From: Odontesthes bonariensis
Taxonomy: Eukaryota > Chordata > Actinopteri > Atheriniformes > Atherinopsidae
Direction: 5' to 3'
Assembly: GCF_027942865.1 (NCBI RefSeq)
Contig: NC_134510.1
Location: 31,494,663-31,558,662 of the forward strand
Length of the DNA stretch: 64,000 bases
The notes under the pieces were generated by a model. That model searched no databases and was not told where the DNA came from. It saw only the letters and a list, made by a program, of their open reading frames with translations. Position numbers and translations under genes: made by a program. Position 1 is the stretch's first letter; each line of letters starts with the position of its first letter. Shown one piece after another: positions 36,209 through 46,764 of the stretch.

Positions 36209-37668
36209 ATGACGAGACCAAAAAAGGCAGAGCAACAGATGGAGCCAGATGATGGTGAAACAGGTGGTTCAGCTGACCAGCAAGGGGCAGGAGCTAGTAA
36301 TCCTGACACAATGGAAGAGTTGACAAATCTGGTGAAATCTCTGGTGCGCTCCCAAGCTTCCAGAGATGAACAGAGGGAAAAAGAGTCGATCCGCGAAGAG
36401 CAGAGATGGAGGAATATGCAGCATCAGTTTCAGCTGATACAAGCACAAGTGCATGATTTACGTGATGGATATGAGAATGGAGCTGAGGGCCACGACGCAG
36501 ATGATGGTGACAACGCGGAGGAGCAACGGGTAACACGTCAGAGGAGCAGGTCACCACCACGGGCGCCACACATCCACAGAGAGCCAAAGCTGATACCACT
36601 ATCTCCAGATGATGATATTGAGCATTATTTGATTACATTTGAAAGAATGGCGTCGGTCTGCCGGTGGCCGAGAGAAGAATGGGCGATTCAACTAGTCCCT
36701 CTGCTCACAGGTAAAGCACGCAGTGCATATGTTCTCATGGACATTTCTGATTCAGAGGATTATGACAAAGTCAAAGAAGTAATTCTGAGGAAGTATGAAA
36801 TCACAGCCGACACCTACAGGAGAAGGTTTCGCTCCCTGGACATTAATCACAGTGAAACCCCACAGGAATTGTATGTTCGATTGAAAGACTTGTTTATCAA
36901 ATGGATTAAGCCAGACACCTCCACAATGAAAGATGTTTCGGAGTTGCTGATACTGGAGCAGTTTCTGAGGATGGTGAACCCGGAGCTGGAAGTCTGGATC
37001 CGAGAACGTGACCCGAGGTCTGCAGAAGACGCTGCCCGACTGGCAGAGGTTTTCTTATCAGCCAGAAGCGGAGGAAAAAGAATCTCATTCGGACGTGAAA
37101 GCTACTTCACTGGGCGCAGTAAGTCCAATGGGGGTGAAAAGGGTGGTCAATCCCAGGTCAGACCTCATTTCAGAGCTAGGCAGTTTTCTCCCAGTAGACC
37201 AGCTGGCAAGAAATCCTTCTCTAGCACTAGACAGGACACACGCTGCTATCAGTGTAATGCAATAGGTCACACTCAATACACATGCCCCGCAATCAGACAG
37301 AGTAAGCCTTCTCTTTTGTGTTCAGTTCCCAGACCCACTCATCCAGTTTCACACCAGGAAGAAGGGCTCACTACGTCAGCACTGATTAATGGTCAGCGGG
37401 AGGAGGCTCTCTTAGACTCTGGCAGTTTCCAGTCTGCAGTTCGGCCCCACATAGTGCCAAGAGAGCTGTGGAATGAGACCACATCCAACATCAGTTGTGT
37501 TCATGGTGATGAGAAAGAGTACCGTACAGCTGAGATTTATCTTACTGTAGGTGGTCAGACCTACCTCCTGTCAGTAGCCTTAGTCCCCAGTCTACCTTAC
37601 CCAGTTGTCCTTGGTAATGATGTCCCCACATTGCTAGACTTGATACAACAGACAAGAAATGAACACCA
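36209..37668 (+). CDS. Gmr1-like gag and protease (broken by the nested insertion)
   Basis: Starts at MTRPKKAEQQ, chosen because the upstream in-frame Met overlaps the primer-binding site. The capsid region ends in a SCAN-like helical domain (TPQELYVRLKDLFIKWI, LLILEQFLRM, DPRSAEDAARLAEVF). A CX2CX4HX4C zinc knuckle lies at 37244-37285 and a retropepsin active site, LLDSGS, near 37410-37425. The ORF is cut at 37668 by the nested LTR, after which it reads into LTR sequence and stops at 37828. Across the 4-bp duplication the frame agrees with the pol part at 46765, so the intact element would have had one continuous gag-pol frame. Confidence 0.9.
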
Positions 37669-39953
37669 TGTAGCAGTCACAGTGCCGTGTGGATTAAGAG
37701 TTTTTCAAACTTTGACAAAACCAACATTCCTGTGGGGGATGTTTACGTATGTGGATATAAACCAGATCTTCATTTTCTTTCCACAAAGGAAAAAGAGACA
37801 GAAACTGCCTAATTTACAACACCCTTAAGAGCTTTTGGGGAGTCGAACTCACTCTTGGAAAAGTGGGAGACTTACTATCTTATCTAGACCATAACTCGAA
37901 AGTTGACACTTTAACACCCCTTTTCACCAGGAATCCGACCAGATGGCTATACACATGAACTAAGAAGACTCACTTTTAGTCAAATCTTAAACTATATTAA
38001 ATGTGTTTGATAACCGTGTACAATTTCTTTCAGGTTTCCAGCTTGATCACAAGACGCATATAGAGACAATTTGTACGATTCTGGCTTAAATATTGACAAA
38101 GAACTGATTTTGGTGGAAAATGCCCAACCTGCCTGATGGAACCACATTGCCCCCTAGTGGTCTGCAGTGTTGATTAGTTGAACATATAAAGGACTCAGTA
38201 AAATGGACCATATATGCAGCTAGTGACTTCTAACGATGTCCCTTCGGTATCTATTTGGTATTTGTTTAGTGTCCCCATTGTTACCACAGAAATTAGCATT
38301 GTGTAATTCAATATTCATATGTCACGATTTCATAGATATTCATCTGAATTTTGAAAGTCATAATTGTCTTTATCATGTGTGTTATTTTGATGTCTTTATA
38401 TTACAAGTCTATGTTATATCTTTAATCTGCATATCTTAACAAGATGTGGTGTTTTCAGAATCACCGAGACAAATGTTCTATGAGATGGGAGTAATGGAGA
38501 AACACAAAGTTCTTTGTCTAAATCCAGAAATCCCCCTAGCACAGATCACCTTACAGAGACATGCACACAGTTCAAGCATGTCATTGGCTGAAAAAGTAGT
38601 GTAAGCCCCGCCTCCGAGAGTCAAAACCCGGAACCGCGGAAAACACAGTCTCTCTTGCCTTCTCCCCTTCTTGCGGCTCGTGTGCTCTGGCTCGCTTCAG
38701 GCGTCTGCGCTTGCCCTCTGGTGCTCTGGATCTTGTTCCAGAAGGGTTCCAACCCAGAGTTTCAGAAGGAAATTTGAGCAGAAAACAGCTGCTCATAGAC
38801 TTTTAGAAATGGTTTAAGCAGAAGAGAAGAGCTCGCCGGAGTTTGGGAGTTTTCCATAATCTCAGGAGAGAGCGGAAGGACGTGTGGATAACGATGCAGC
38901 GGACGACCGGAGGAGACCCTCCAGAACCCAGTGAGACCCCGGAGACGAGAAAGAAAGATCCGAACAAAGAAACAGATTGAAATACTCTGAAGATGCACGT
39001 TTTACGTGTTTGTGTTCGTCCCTCGCCATCCACGTCCTAACCTCCGCTGTTTCACGCCATCATCACCTTTTCTTACCAAGAAAGCCAACTCCAAGCAACC
39101 TTTTATTAATCTTCTGTGAACTTAAGTTCACTTCATCAGAGAAAGCAGCAACGGACCAACTCTGACACAACGATGGATTTGATCATCCCACAGTAAAGCC
39201 CTCGACACCATCGTCCCCGTTTCCCGGTGAAAGAAGCAACTGAGACGCTAAAAGGGTCAGCCACCACAGCCAGGAAGGCCCAGAGAGCGGAAGAGAAATC
39301 CCCTCGGACCCCGCGTGGCCGCTACCATTGGTCCGAACCGACTGAACAGAACTTCAGCACAGTAAGACCGACCCGTTTTCACCTTAAAGTGGGTTTGATG
39401 GATGTCTCGAGGCTTTCACAGAATGATAAATTAATCCGAAATGTCAGTACAGTATTTAGATTCAAATAGTCAGCCAACCCAAACTATTTGAATAAATCCA
39501 GTATTTTCCCATTCCCCATATTTTATTTTATATTCACTAAGTGTTTTATATAATCACCCATATTCAAGGCATCTCCTGTTTGTTTAAAGGTTCATGTCTA
39601 AGATCATATCATTGTAATAAACAGCTCATATATCTATATATATGTTATAATCACAGATTGTGTCGTATGCTTTCTTTACGTAATGTCTGTCCAACCAAAC
39701 GAGAACTTCACGAAAGTAGCGAGATATGAGACTGATTATTAATTGATTATTAATTGATTATTAAATTGATTATTAATTTAACATACCAGGATCGTAAGAT
39801 TTTAACAGTCGTCCTCCCTGGACTGTAACTTAAAGCAAGTTTAAACATCAGCGAGGTGGTGCCCTAATTTCGAGGTTTAAGGATATTAAGACAGTGAGAA
39901 CGTCTTATAAATCCTTATATTTAATAGGTATATGAATACCCGGTAACGCTACA
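37669..39953 (+). repeat. 5' LTR of the nested element
   Basis: 2285 bp. It differs from the 3' LTR, by eye, at two substitutions and one single-base indel. A TATAAA at 38185-38190 and an AATAAA at 39616-39621 are candidate transcription start and end signals. Small ORFs in it are not recognisable proteins. Confidence 0.93.
38148..38160 (-). promoter_or_regulatory. CTCF-like motif in nested 5' LTR
   Basis: The minus strand reads CCACTAGGGGGCA, matching the CTCF core through its first 13 positions. It ends 24 bp upstream of the candidate TATA box, so it could influence LTR promoter activity. The identical site recurs in the 3' LTR. Confidence 0.4.
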
Positions 39954-41654
39954 TATTTTTGGTGCCCCGTGTGAGGCGTTTTACGGTAGACTGACTTACG
40001 TGAAGGAAAGCATAAACATGATATTGGCTGGTTCATTATCTGTGTGTGAGCAATGCAAGCAGTGGCTGTGTCTGTCTTTATAAACTTAGAATGACTAAAA
40101 GCACTTTATCAGAGTAATCGTGGACGCATGATAACTCTCCAAATCCGTGGGTGCGCAATATTAATTGCACACCGCAGAAGAGCCCAGCTGTCGCTGTGTC
40201 CCCCCAGAATAAAGATTGCATGCACAGCGTAAGAACGCTGAATTTAAAGGCCTGGCCGTAGTTGCGAGTTTCCAACACGGTTGATTTTATTTTTATGAGT
40301 ATCACAAATTCAGCCGCGAGTCCCGGTGAATTTAGTCAACTCAGAGCCTCCTCAAACACAGGAGTTTTGATCCGCTGTAATCTTGCAGCCGGACATAAAA
40401 AAAGCATCAAGGTGCTATATTGAAACCCCATGAAGTGGGGGAGCGAGTTTAAACGTTGTTTAACGGAGCGTTGTGACGCCTAAAATAAAGTAATACAGAT
40501 TACTTATTGAAAGTTAAAGCTGCTGAGCTTAACTCAATGAATCAGAGCCGTCGCTCCTGATAAAATAAATGAATAAAATAAATAAATAAAATACACACGG
40601 TCACAAAACGTGATCGCATGAATGACTTAAACAGTCAATTGTTTTTGTATTATTAAATAAACGACCGGAACGCCGTGTCTGTTGAACCCAGTTGAAAGAA
40701 AAAACTGAGGGTGTGTTTATTTTTAAAATGCTTACAAGCCCTAACTAAAATAATATACGGCAGTAGTGGACAGACCAATTTTGCTGCAGAAAAATTGAGT
40801 TGGTGACTCTATTCGTTGTTATTATCAAAGTTGGTGACTTTTAGAAGCATTCTGAACTGAGGCCGCGTGTCTCAAGCATTGTGAATGTTGCAAATCTGTG
40901 TTTAAAAAGTTTGTGAGCAAACCACAACATCGCTTGTGCACTGTCTGTGAGAGACGTTAACCCTTTCATTCCCCAGTTGAAATGAGGCAAATTCACTGGG
41001 TACTTGAAGGACTATTGGTGGGCGGTGCTAGAAATCGTCACCAGTGACGTCAACTCCTCACTGCCTTCTCTCAAACCCGCCCACTTGAAGCTTTGACATG
41101 TGAGCGCTCAGGATCACATTAAATAGGATCACAAAGAAAGCTGATCATTTTGCTTGGTACTAACGAATACCAGCTTTATTCGAATATTCTTTAATGCATT
41201 TGAATCAATTGTTTGATATAAACAATACCAACTTTGTTATTTAGAAACATTAATTGAAGCTAATTTATCTCAAATGTGTGTCTTTCACCAAATCAGATTA
41301 CCTTAACAGGAACTGATTATAAGACACTAAGGCTTAAAGAAAACAACAGCCAAGAGCTTGTATGTTCCCTTTTGTGTTAGCATTAATGTTTTCCATCTTT
41401 TTACCATAACGGTTAATGATAAGCTTCTAAATTAAATGCATTTCTTCCAGTTTTGAGTAAAATAACACAGTCGTGTTTATTTTAACATCCTTCCTTATTT
41501 GTTTCTCAAGTAAACAAATTCAAAAGGAAGAAATTAATTTCAGGAGAACAATCCTTATTCCCAACTACCTTCACATTAACCCAACTATTTTCCCTTGTTC
41601 CAAACTCAAACTTATTTTCAAGAAAGAACCCTTTCTGAGACAAGTGAAGACAAG
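39954..41654 (+). other. Nested element leader, non-coding
   Basis: About 1.7 kb between the primer-binding region and the gag-like ORF. No long ORF was seen. A long leader usually carries packaging and dimerisation signals in LTR elements, but nothing specific could be identified. Confidence 0.55.
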
Positions 41655-43619
41655 ATGATGGACTTAACAAAACAGTTGATACTGGGTTATGCCTTAAAGA
41701 AAAGATGCATTAAAACACCTGAAACAGAGCAAATCAGTGTAAAGCCATCGGCTGAGACAAAAGCTAAAAAGCCCAAAGAAGAATCTCTGACCAAAATGTT
41801 AAGTAGTCTAGCTGTGGTGTTCGTTAAACATGCACACCAAGTGATGGAACAAGCCGCTGACAAACTTAAAACTCGGTCACAGAAAAAGCCACAGTTTCAG
41901 GAGGAAACCAAATTCCTCCAACACCAACTTAAAGCCACTGAGAGGGCATCCAGCCAAGCTAATGCCCAAGTAACAGAGTTAACAACACAGGTTGAGAACT
42001 CAAACCAACAAATTATTCAACTCAATGAAAACAACAAAAAGCTTGAACAGCTACTTCAAAACTGCCAACAAGAGTTGATTTCAACCCAAGTCCAACTGAA
42101 GAAGGTGGACCAAGCACAAAAACAGTCCCAGCAATCTCTACATGTGGTTCTGCAGAAAGTGCAGGATTTAACAGTCAAAGTGCCAACTGATGACAAGCAT
42201 CTTAATGTTGAGCAGGAACAAATGCAGCTGTTGACAGAACAGCTAAGCAAAGCTAAGGATGAGCAAAACGCCGCTCATCCACAGCAGGAACACCTATCAG
42301 ATAAACCAGAAGGTGTTGAGATAGACCTACGTCAGTCTTTGGAGACTGGACATGAACAGGAAACACATGGCTTCCCCCAGGAAGACAGAGGGAACCCTTT
42401 TCTTGAAGTGAAAACAGCCTACAAGAGCTCAATTATTTCACCCCCGTCTTCAACGACAACAAATTCTTTCAGATCTGAAAAGATCGTTTATGATCCAGGT
42501 AAACCGGATCAATCATTTCCTACTCTAGGACCCCACGTTCCACAAGCTCCTTCTGACGAAGAGCTTGACAAAATTGCTCGCCATGTGCCCAGATTCGAGC
42601 CGACTCTCGGGACGCCACATGACACCCGAGCATATTTGGACGACATTGATTTCTTCCTGCGAAGGTTTCCAAACGCATCAGTTAACAACAAATTCTACTT
42701 GATTAAGGTTACATCTAGCCGCGAAGTCAGTAGATTCATTGAACGTCAACCCGATTACATCCGGAACGACTATACACTCCTCTGCCAAACACTCGAACGC
42801 GAGTTTTCAGACGAGCTGACCCCATCTGGCTTAACCGCTGCCATGATGGTTAAACAGGGACAGAATGAGCTGCCTCAGCAGTATTATTACCGCCTCCTCA
42901 AAGCTTATTTTGGTTTCAGCAACAAGGTAGGAATGGAAGAAGACATGAGTTTCAAAACTCTTTTCCTTCAAAACCTCCATCCAACTACCAGCTATCACTT
43001 AGGAGTTATAGCTAACCCTCACACTGCTACCATTCAGCAGCTACGTGAATGGGCCAGTCTAGGTTTCCAAAAACATAGACAAGCTAAACAGCCAGAACCC
43101 ATCACCACACAGACCCAGAACCCTGGTTCTTGGTCCCCAGAGTTAGAAGTGGGACAAAGTGGCAGACCTCCAGCAGAGGTCCCCCACTGGCCACATTCTC
43201 AACGGCCTAAGAAAGGCTCCAAACACAACTATTCCAAACCCTCATGGCCCAGCCATGACCCAACTCACTGCCACAGTGAAAACCACAGTGTTCATTCAAA
43301 CCCGAAAAAAGACATGTCTTTTCAAAATCGACATGACCAGCAGTCTGCTCGAAACCGCAACTGCAATTATAGACTTCGGTCTCGCTATAAACCATCACAC
43401 ACTGCATGGTCACAACCATCACCAGATCAGAAAACAACTGAGATGAGCAGAGTCATCGACAAGGACCACATCAAATCTCAGCAATGGTCTAGTGAAATAA
43501 GTGCCATCAGTCAAGATGATATTGATAGCCTGAAAAGTCTGCTACTAAAAGAAAAGAAAAGTTCAGAACCCAACCGTGCTAACAGAGACTTAGAAATGCT
43601 AGCCTGTTCCTGGAGGTAG
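41655..43619 (+). CDS. Nested element gag-like protein with long coiled coil
   Basis: 654 residues from MMDLTKQLIL; an in-frame Met 20 codons upstream (41595) is an alternative. The first two-fifths is a Gln/Glu/Lys-rich coiled coil (about residues 75-215). A capsid-like helical region follows (TRAYLDDIDFFLRRFP, YTLLCQTLEREFSDEL, QYYYRLLKAYFGFS, FLQNLHPTTSYHLG), then a basic, Gln/Ser/His-rich tail without a CCHC knuckle. The layout resembles retroviral or Gypsy Gag; the family is not resolved. The ORF is open throughout, fitting a recently active element whose Gag is under constraint. It stops at a TAG with no downstream pol. Confidence 0.75.
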   Translation: MMDLTKQLILGYALKKRCIKTPETEQISVKPSAETKAKKPKEESLTKMLSSLAVVFVKHAHQVMEQAADKLKTRSQKKPQFQEETKFLQHQLKATERASSQANAQVTELTTQVENSNQQIIQLNENNKKLEQLLQNCQQELISTQVQLKKVDQAQKQSQQSLHVVLQKVQDLTVKVPTDDKHLNVEQEQMQLLTEQLSKAKDEQNAAHPQQEHLSDKPEGVEIDLRQSLETGHEQETHGFPQEDRGNPFLEVKTAYKSSIISPPSSTTTNSFRSEKIVYDPGKPDQSFPTLGPHVPQAPSDEELDKIARHVPRFEPTLGTPHDTRAYLDDIDFFLRRFPNASVNNKFYLIKVTSSREVSRFIERQPDYIRNDYTLLCQTLEREFSDELTPSGLTAAMMVKQGQNELPQQYYYRLLKAYFGFSNKVGMEEDMSFKTLFLQNLHPTTSYHLGVIANPHTATIQQLREWASLGFQKHRQAKQPEPITTQTQNPGSWSPELEVGQSGRPPAEVPHWPHSQRPKKGSKHNYSKPSWPSHDPTHCHSENHSVHSNPKKDMSFQNRHDQQSARNRNCNYRLRSRYKPSHTAWSQPSPDQKTTEMSRVIDKDHIKSQQWSSEISAISQDDIDSLKSLLLKEKKSSEPNRANRDLEMLACSWR

Positions 43620-44474
43620 GACCATACACTCCAACAAACATTCTAGTAACCCTGAATACCAAACCTTTAACCATAGCTAACTCTTAAAGGAAGCAAAGAA
43701 GCTTACCCTCAAAATATCACTTACCCAATCACGATAAAACTACTCCGTAGTATCATGATGCCTCAAGATTGAATCCAGGACACCTCAGTGTTCAAAACTT
43801 CAATTTTCAAGTCTATCATCATCTGGTGACACATTCAACTTACCTTATTTCACCCATGTGACATCTACAAATGGGGGAAACTGGTCTATAACTGAATTAA
43901 AAGCAAAATTAGCAGTGAAATGCTGACAACAGCTTTCACCATGGATCCTTTTAGTTAGAATATCACTCGTTGCTACTGTACAGTGAAGCCCTGTCCAGGA
44001 CCGCCGCCGCGACAGATATGTTACACATTATTGTTCGTATAAAGTCCTGCGAATATTGCTCACACTCAGGTAGTAAACGTGCTCATTTCCTAACTATTAA
44101 GAAATACCACATCCTAGATCATGACTCTAACATGAGCAAAATTCTCCCCTAACATTGATCTTTTTCCAAAAGAAATCTGCATGCTTTTACTAGGATTTTC
44201 CATTTGAAATTATATAGGCTTAGAAACCTTTACTTATAAACATTATCTTTAGCTATTAGACATTTACTACGTAGGTTAAGTAAGCTTAACAAAATTACGT
44301 TTATAGCCATTGTACGTTTATAGCCATTGTTGTGTCAGAATTGTATTAGGCTGTCTCGAGACACCCACCATAACCCTCTTGAGAGTCCTAGCAACCACCA
44401 GACTCGGACACACTGGACTTCTTCACCTGCGATTCGGATCAGCCACGAGTTCAGATCCGATTCGAATGGGGGAA
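43620..44474 (+). other. Nested element 3' untranslated region
   Basis: No ORF worth naming. It ends in the purine tract just before the 3' LTR. Absence of pol here was checked for reverse transcriptase (YxDD) and integrase motifs by eye. Confidence 0.6.
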
Positions 44475-46760
44475 TGTAGCAGTCACAGTGCCGTGTGGAT
44501 TAAGAGTTTTTCAAACTTTGACAAAACCAACATTCCTGTGGGGGATGTTTACGTATGTGGATATAAACCAGATCTTCATTTTCTTTCCACAAAGGAAAAA
44601 GAGACAGAAACTGCCTAATTTACAACACCCTTAAGAGCTTTTGGGGAGTCGAACTCACTCTTGGAAAAGTGGGAGACTTACTATCTTATCTAGACCATAA
44701 CTCGAAAGTTGACACTTTAACACCCCTTTTCACCAGGAATCCGACCAGATGGCTATACACATGAACTAAGAAGACTCACTTTTAGTCAAATCTTAAACTA
44801 TATTAAATGTGTTTGATAACCGTGTACAATTTCTTTCAGGTTTCCAGCTTGATCACAAGACGCATATAGAGACAATTTGTACGATTCTGGCTTAAATATT
44901 GACAAAGAACTGATTTTGGTGGAAAATGCCCAACCTGCCTGATGGAACCACATTGCCCCCTAGTGGTCTGCAGTGTTGATTAGTTGAACATATAAAGGAC
45001 TCAGTAAAATGGACCATATATGCAGCTAGTGACTTCTAACGATGTCCCTTCGGTATCTATTTGGTATTTGTTTAGTGTCCCCATTGTTACCACAGAAATT
45101 AGCATTGTGTAATTCAATATTCATATGTCACGATTTCATAGATATTCATCTGAATTTTGAAAGTCATAATTGTCTTTATCATGTGTGTTATTTTGATGTC
45201 TTTATATTACAAGTCTATGTTATATCTTTAATCTGCATATCTTAACAAGATGTGGTGTTTTCAGAATCACCGAGACAAATGTTCTATGAGATGGGAGTAA
45301 TGGAGAAACACAAAGTTCTTTGTCTAAATCCAGAAATCCCCCTAGCACAGATCACCTTACAGAGACATGCACACAGTTCAAGCATGTCATTGGCTGAAAA
45401 AGTAGTGTAAGCCCCGCCTCCGAGAGTCAAAACCCGGAACCGCGGAAAACACAGTCTCTCTTGCCTTCTCCCCTTCTTGCGGCTCGTGTGCTCTGGCTCG
45501 CTTCAGGCGTCTGCGCTTGCCCTCTGGTGCTCTGGATCTTGTTCCAGAAGGGTTCCAACCCAGAGTTTCAGAAGGAAATTTGAGCAGAAAACAGCTGCTC
45601 ATAGACTTTTAGAAATGGTTTAAGCAGAAGAGAAGAGCTCGCCGGAGTTTGGGAGTTTTCCCATAATCTCAGGAGAGAGCGGAAGGACGTGTGGATAACG
45701 ATGCAGCGGACGACCGGAGGAGACCCTCCAGAACCCAGTGAGACCCCGGAGACGAGAAAGAAAGATCCGAACAAAGAAACAGATTGAAATACTCTGAAGA
45801 TGCACGTTTTACGTGTTTGTGTTCGTCCCTCGCCATCCACGTCCTAACCTCCGCTGTTTCACGCCATCATCACCTTTTCTTACCAAGAAAGCCAACTCCA
45901 AGCAACCTTTTATTAATCTTCTGTGAACTTAAGTTCACTTCATCAGAGAAAGCAGCAACGGACCAACTCTGACACAACGATGGATTTGATCATCCCACAG
46001 TAAAGCCCTCGACACCATCGTCCCCGTTTCCCGGTGAAAGAAGCAACTGAGACGCTAAAAGGGTCAGCCACCACAGCCAGGAAGGCCCAGAGAGCGGAAG
46101 AGAAATCCCCTCGGACCCCGCGTGGCCGCTACCATTGGTCCGAACCGACTGAACAGAACTTCAGCACAGTAAGACCGACCCGTTTTCACCTTAAAGTGGG
46201 TTTGATGGATGTCTCGAGGCTTTCACAGAATGATAAATTAATCCGAAATGTCAGTACAGTATTTAGATTCAAATAGTCAGCCAACCCAAGCTATTTGAAT
46301 AAATCCAGTATTTTCCCATTCCCCATATTTTATTTTATATTCACTAAGTGTTTTATATAATCACCCATATTCAAGGCATCTCCTGTTTGTTTAAAGGTTC
46401 ATGTCTAAGATCATATCATTGTAATAAACAGCTCATATATCTATATATATGTTATAATCACAGATTGTGTCGTATGCTTTCTTTACGTAATGTCTGTCCA
46501 ACCAAACGAGAACTTCACGAAAGTAGCGAGATATGAGACTGATTATTAATTGATTATTAATTGATTATTAAATTGATTATTAATTTAACATACCAGGATC
46601 GTAAGATTTTAACAGTCGTCCTCCCTGGACTGTAACTTAAAGCAAGTTTAAACATCAGCGAGGTGGTGCCCTAATTTCGAGGTTTAAGGATATTAAGACA
46701 GTGAGAACGTCTTATAAATCCTTATATTTAATAGGTATATAAATACCCGGTAACGCTACA
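44475..46760 (+). repeat. 3' LTR of the nested element
   Basis: 2286 bp. It has one extra C near 45660 and single-base differences near 46290 and 46741 compared with the 5' LTR. It ends GCTACA and is followed directly by the ACCA duplication and the resumed Gmr1-like frame. Confidence 0.93.
44954..44966 (-). promoter_or_regulatory. CTCF-like motif in nested 3' LTR
   Basis: Same site and same 24-bp spacing to the candidate TATAAA (44991-44996) as in the 5' LTR. Confidence 0.4.
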
Positions 46761-46764
46761 ACCA

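Larger units (their letters stand above)
37669..46760 (+). mobile_element. Nested gag-only LTR element with 2.3-kb LTRs
   Basis: Direct LTRs of 2285 bp (37669-39953) and 2286 bp (44475-46760) begin TGTAGC and end GCTACA. A 4-bp duplication ACCA (37665-37668 and 46761-46764) flanks the element. Its 5' LTR is followed by TTTTTGGTGCCCCGTGTGAG, a probable primer-binding region, and its 3' LTR is preceded by the purine tract AATGGGGGAA. The interior holds one long ORF of gag type. No protease, reverse transcriptase, RNase H, integrase or envelope was found in any frame. It therefore needs enzymes from another element, and it sits inside the coding region of the Gmr1-like host. Confidence 0.9.

Noticed and set aside
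38236-39729. Small ORFs inside the nested element's LTRs as possible accessory proteins
   Set aside because: They are identical in both LTRs only because the LTRs are identical; no start context, domain or similarity supports them.
43620-44474. Hidden envelope or pol remnant after the nested gag
   Set aside because: No transmembrane, YxDD, DDE or zinc-finger pattern was seen in any frame.
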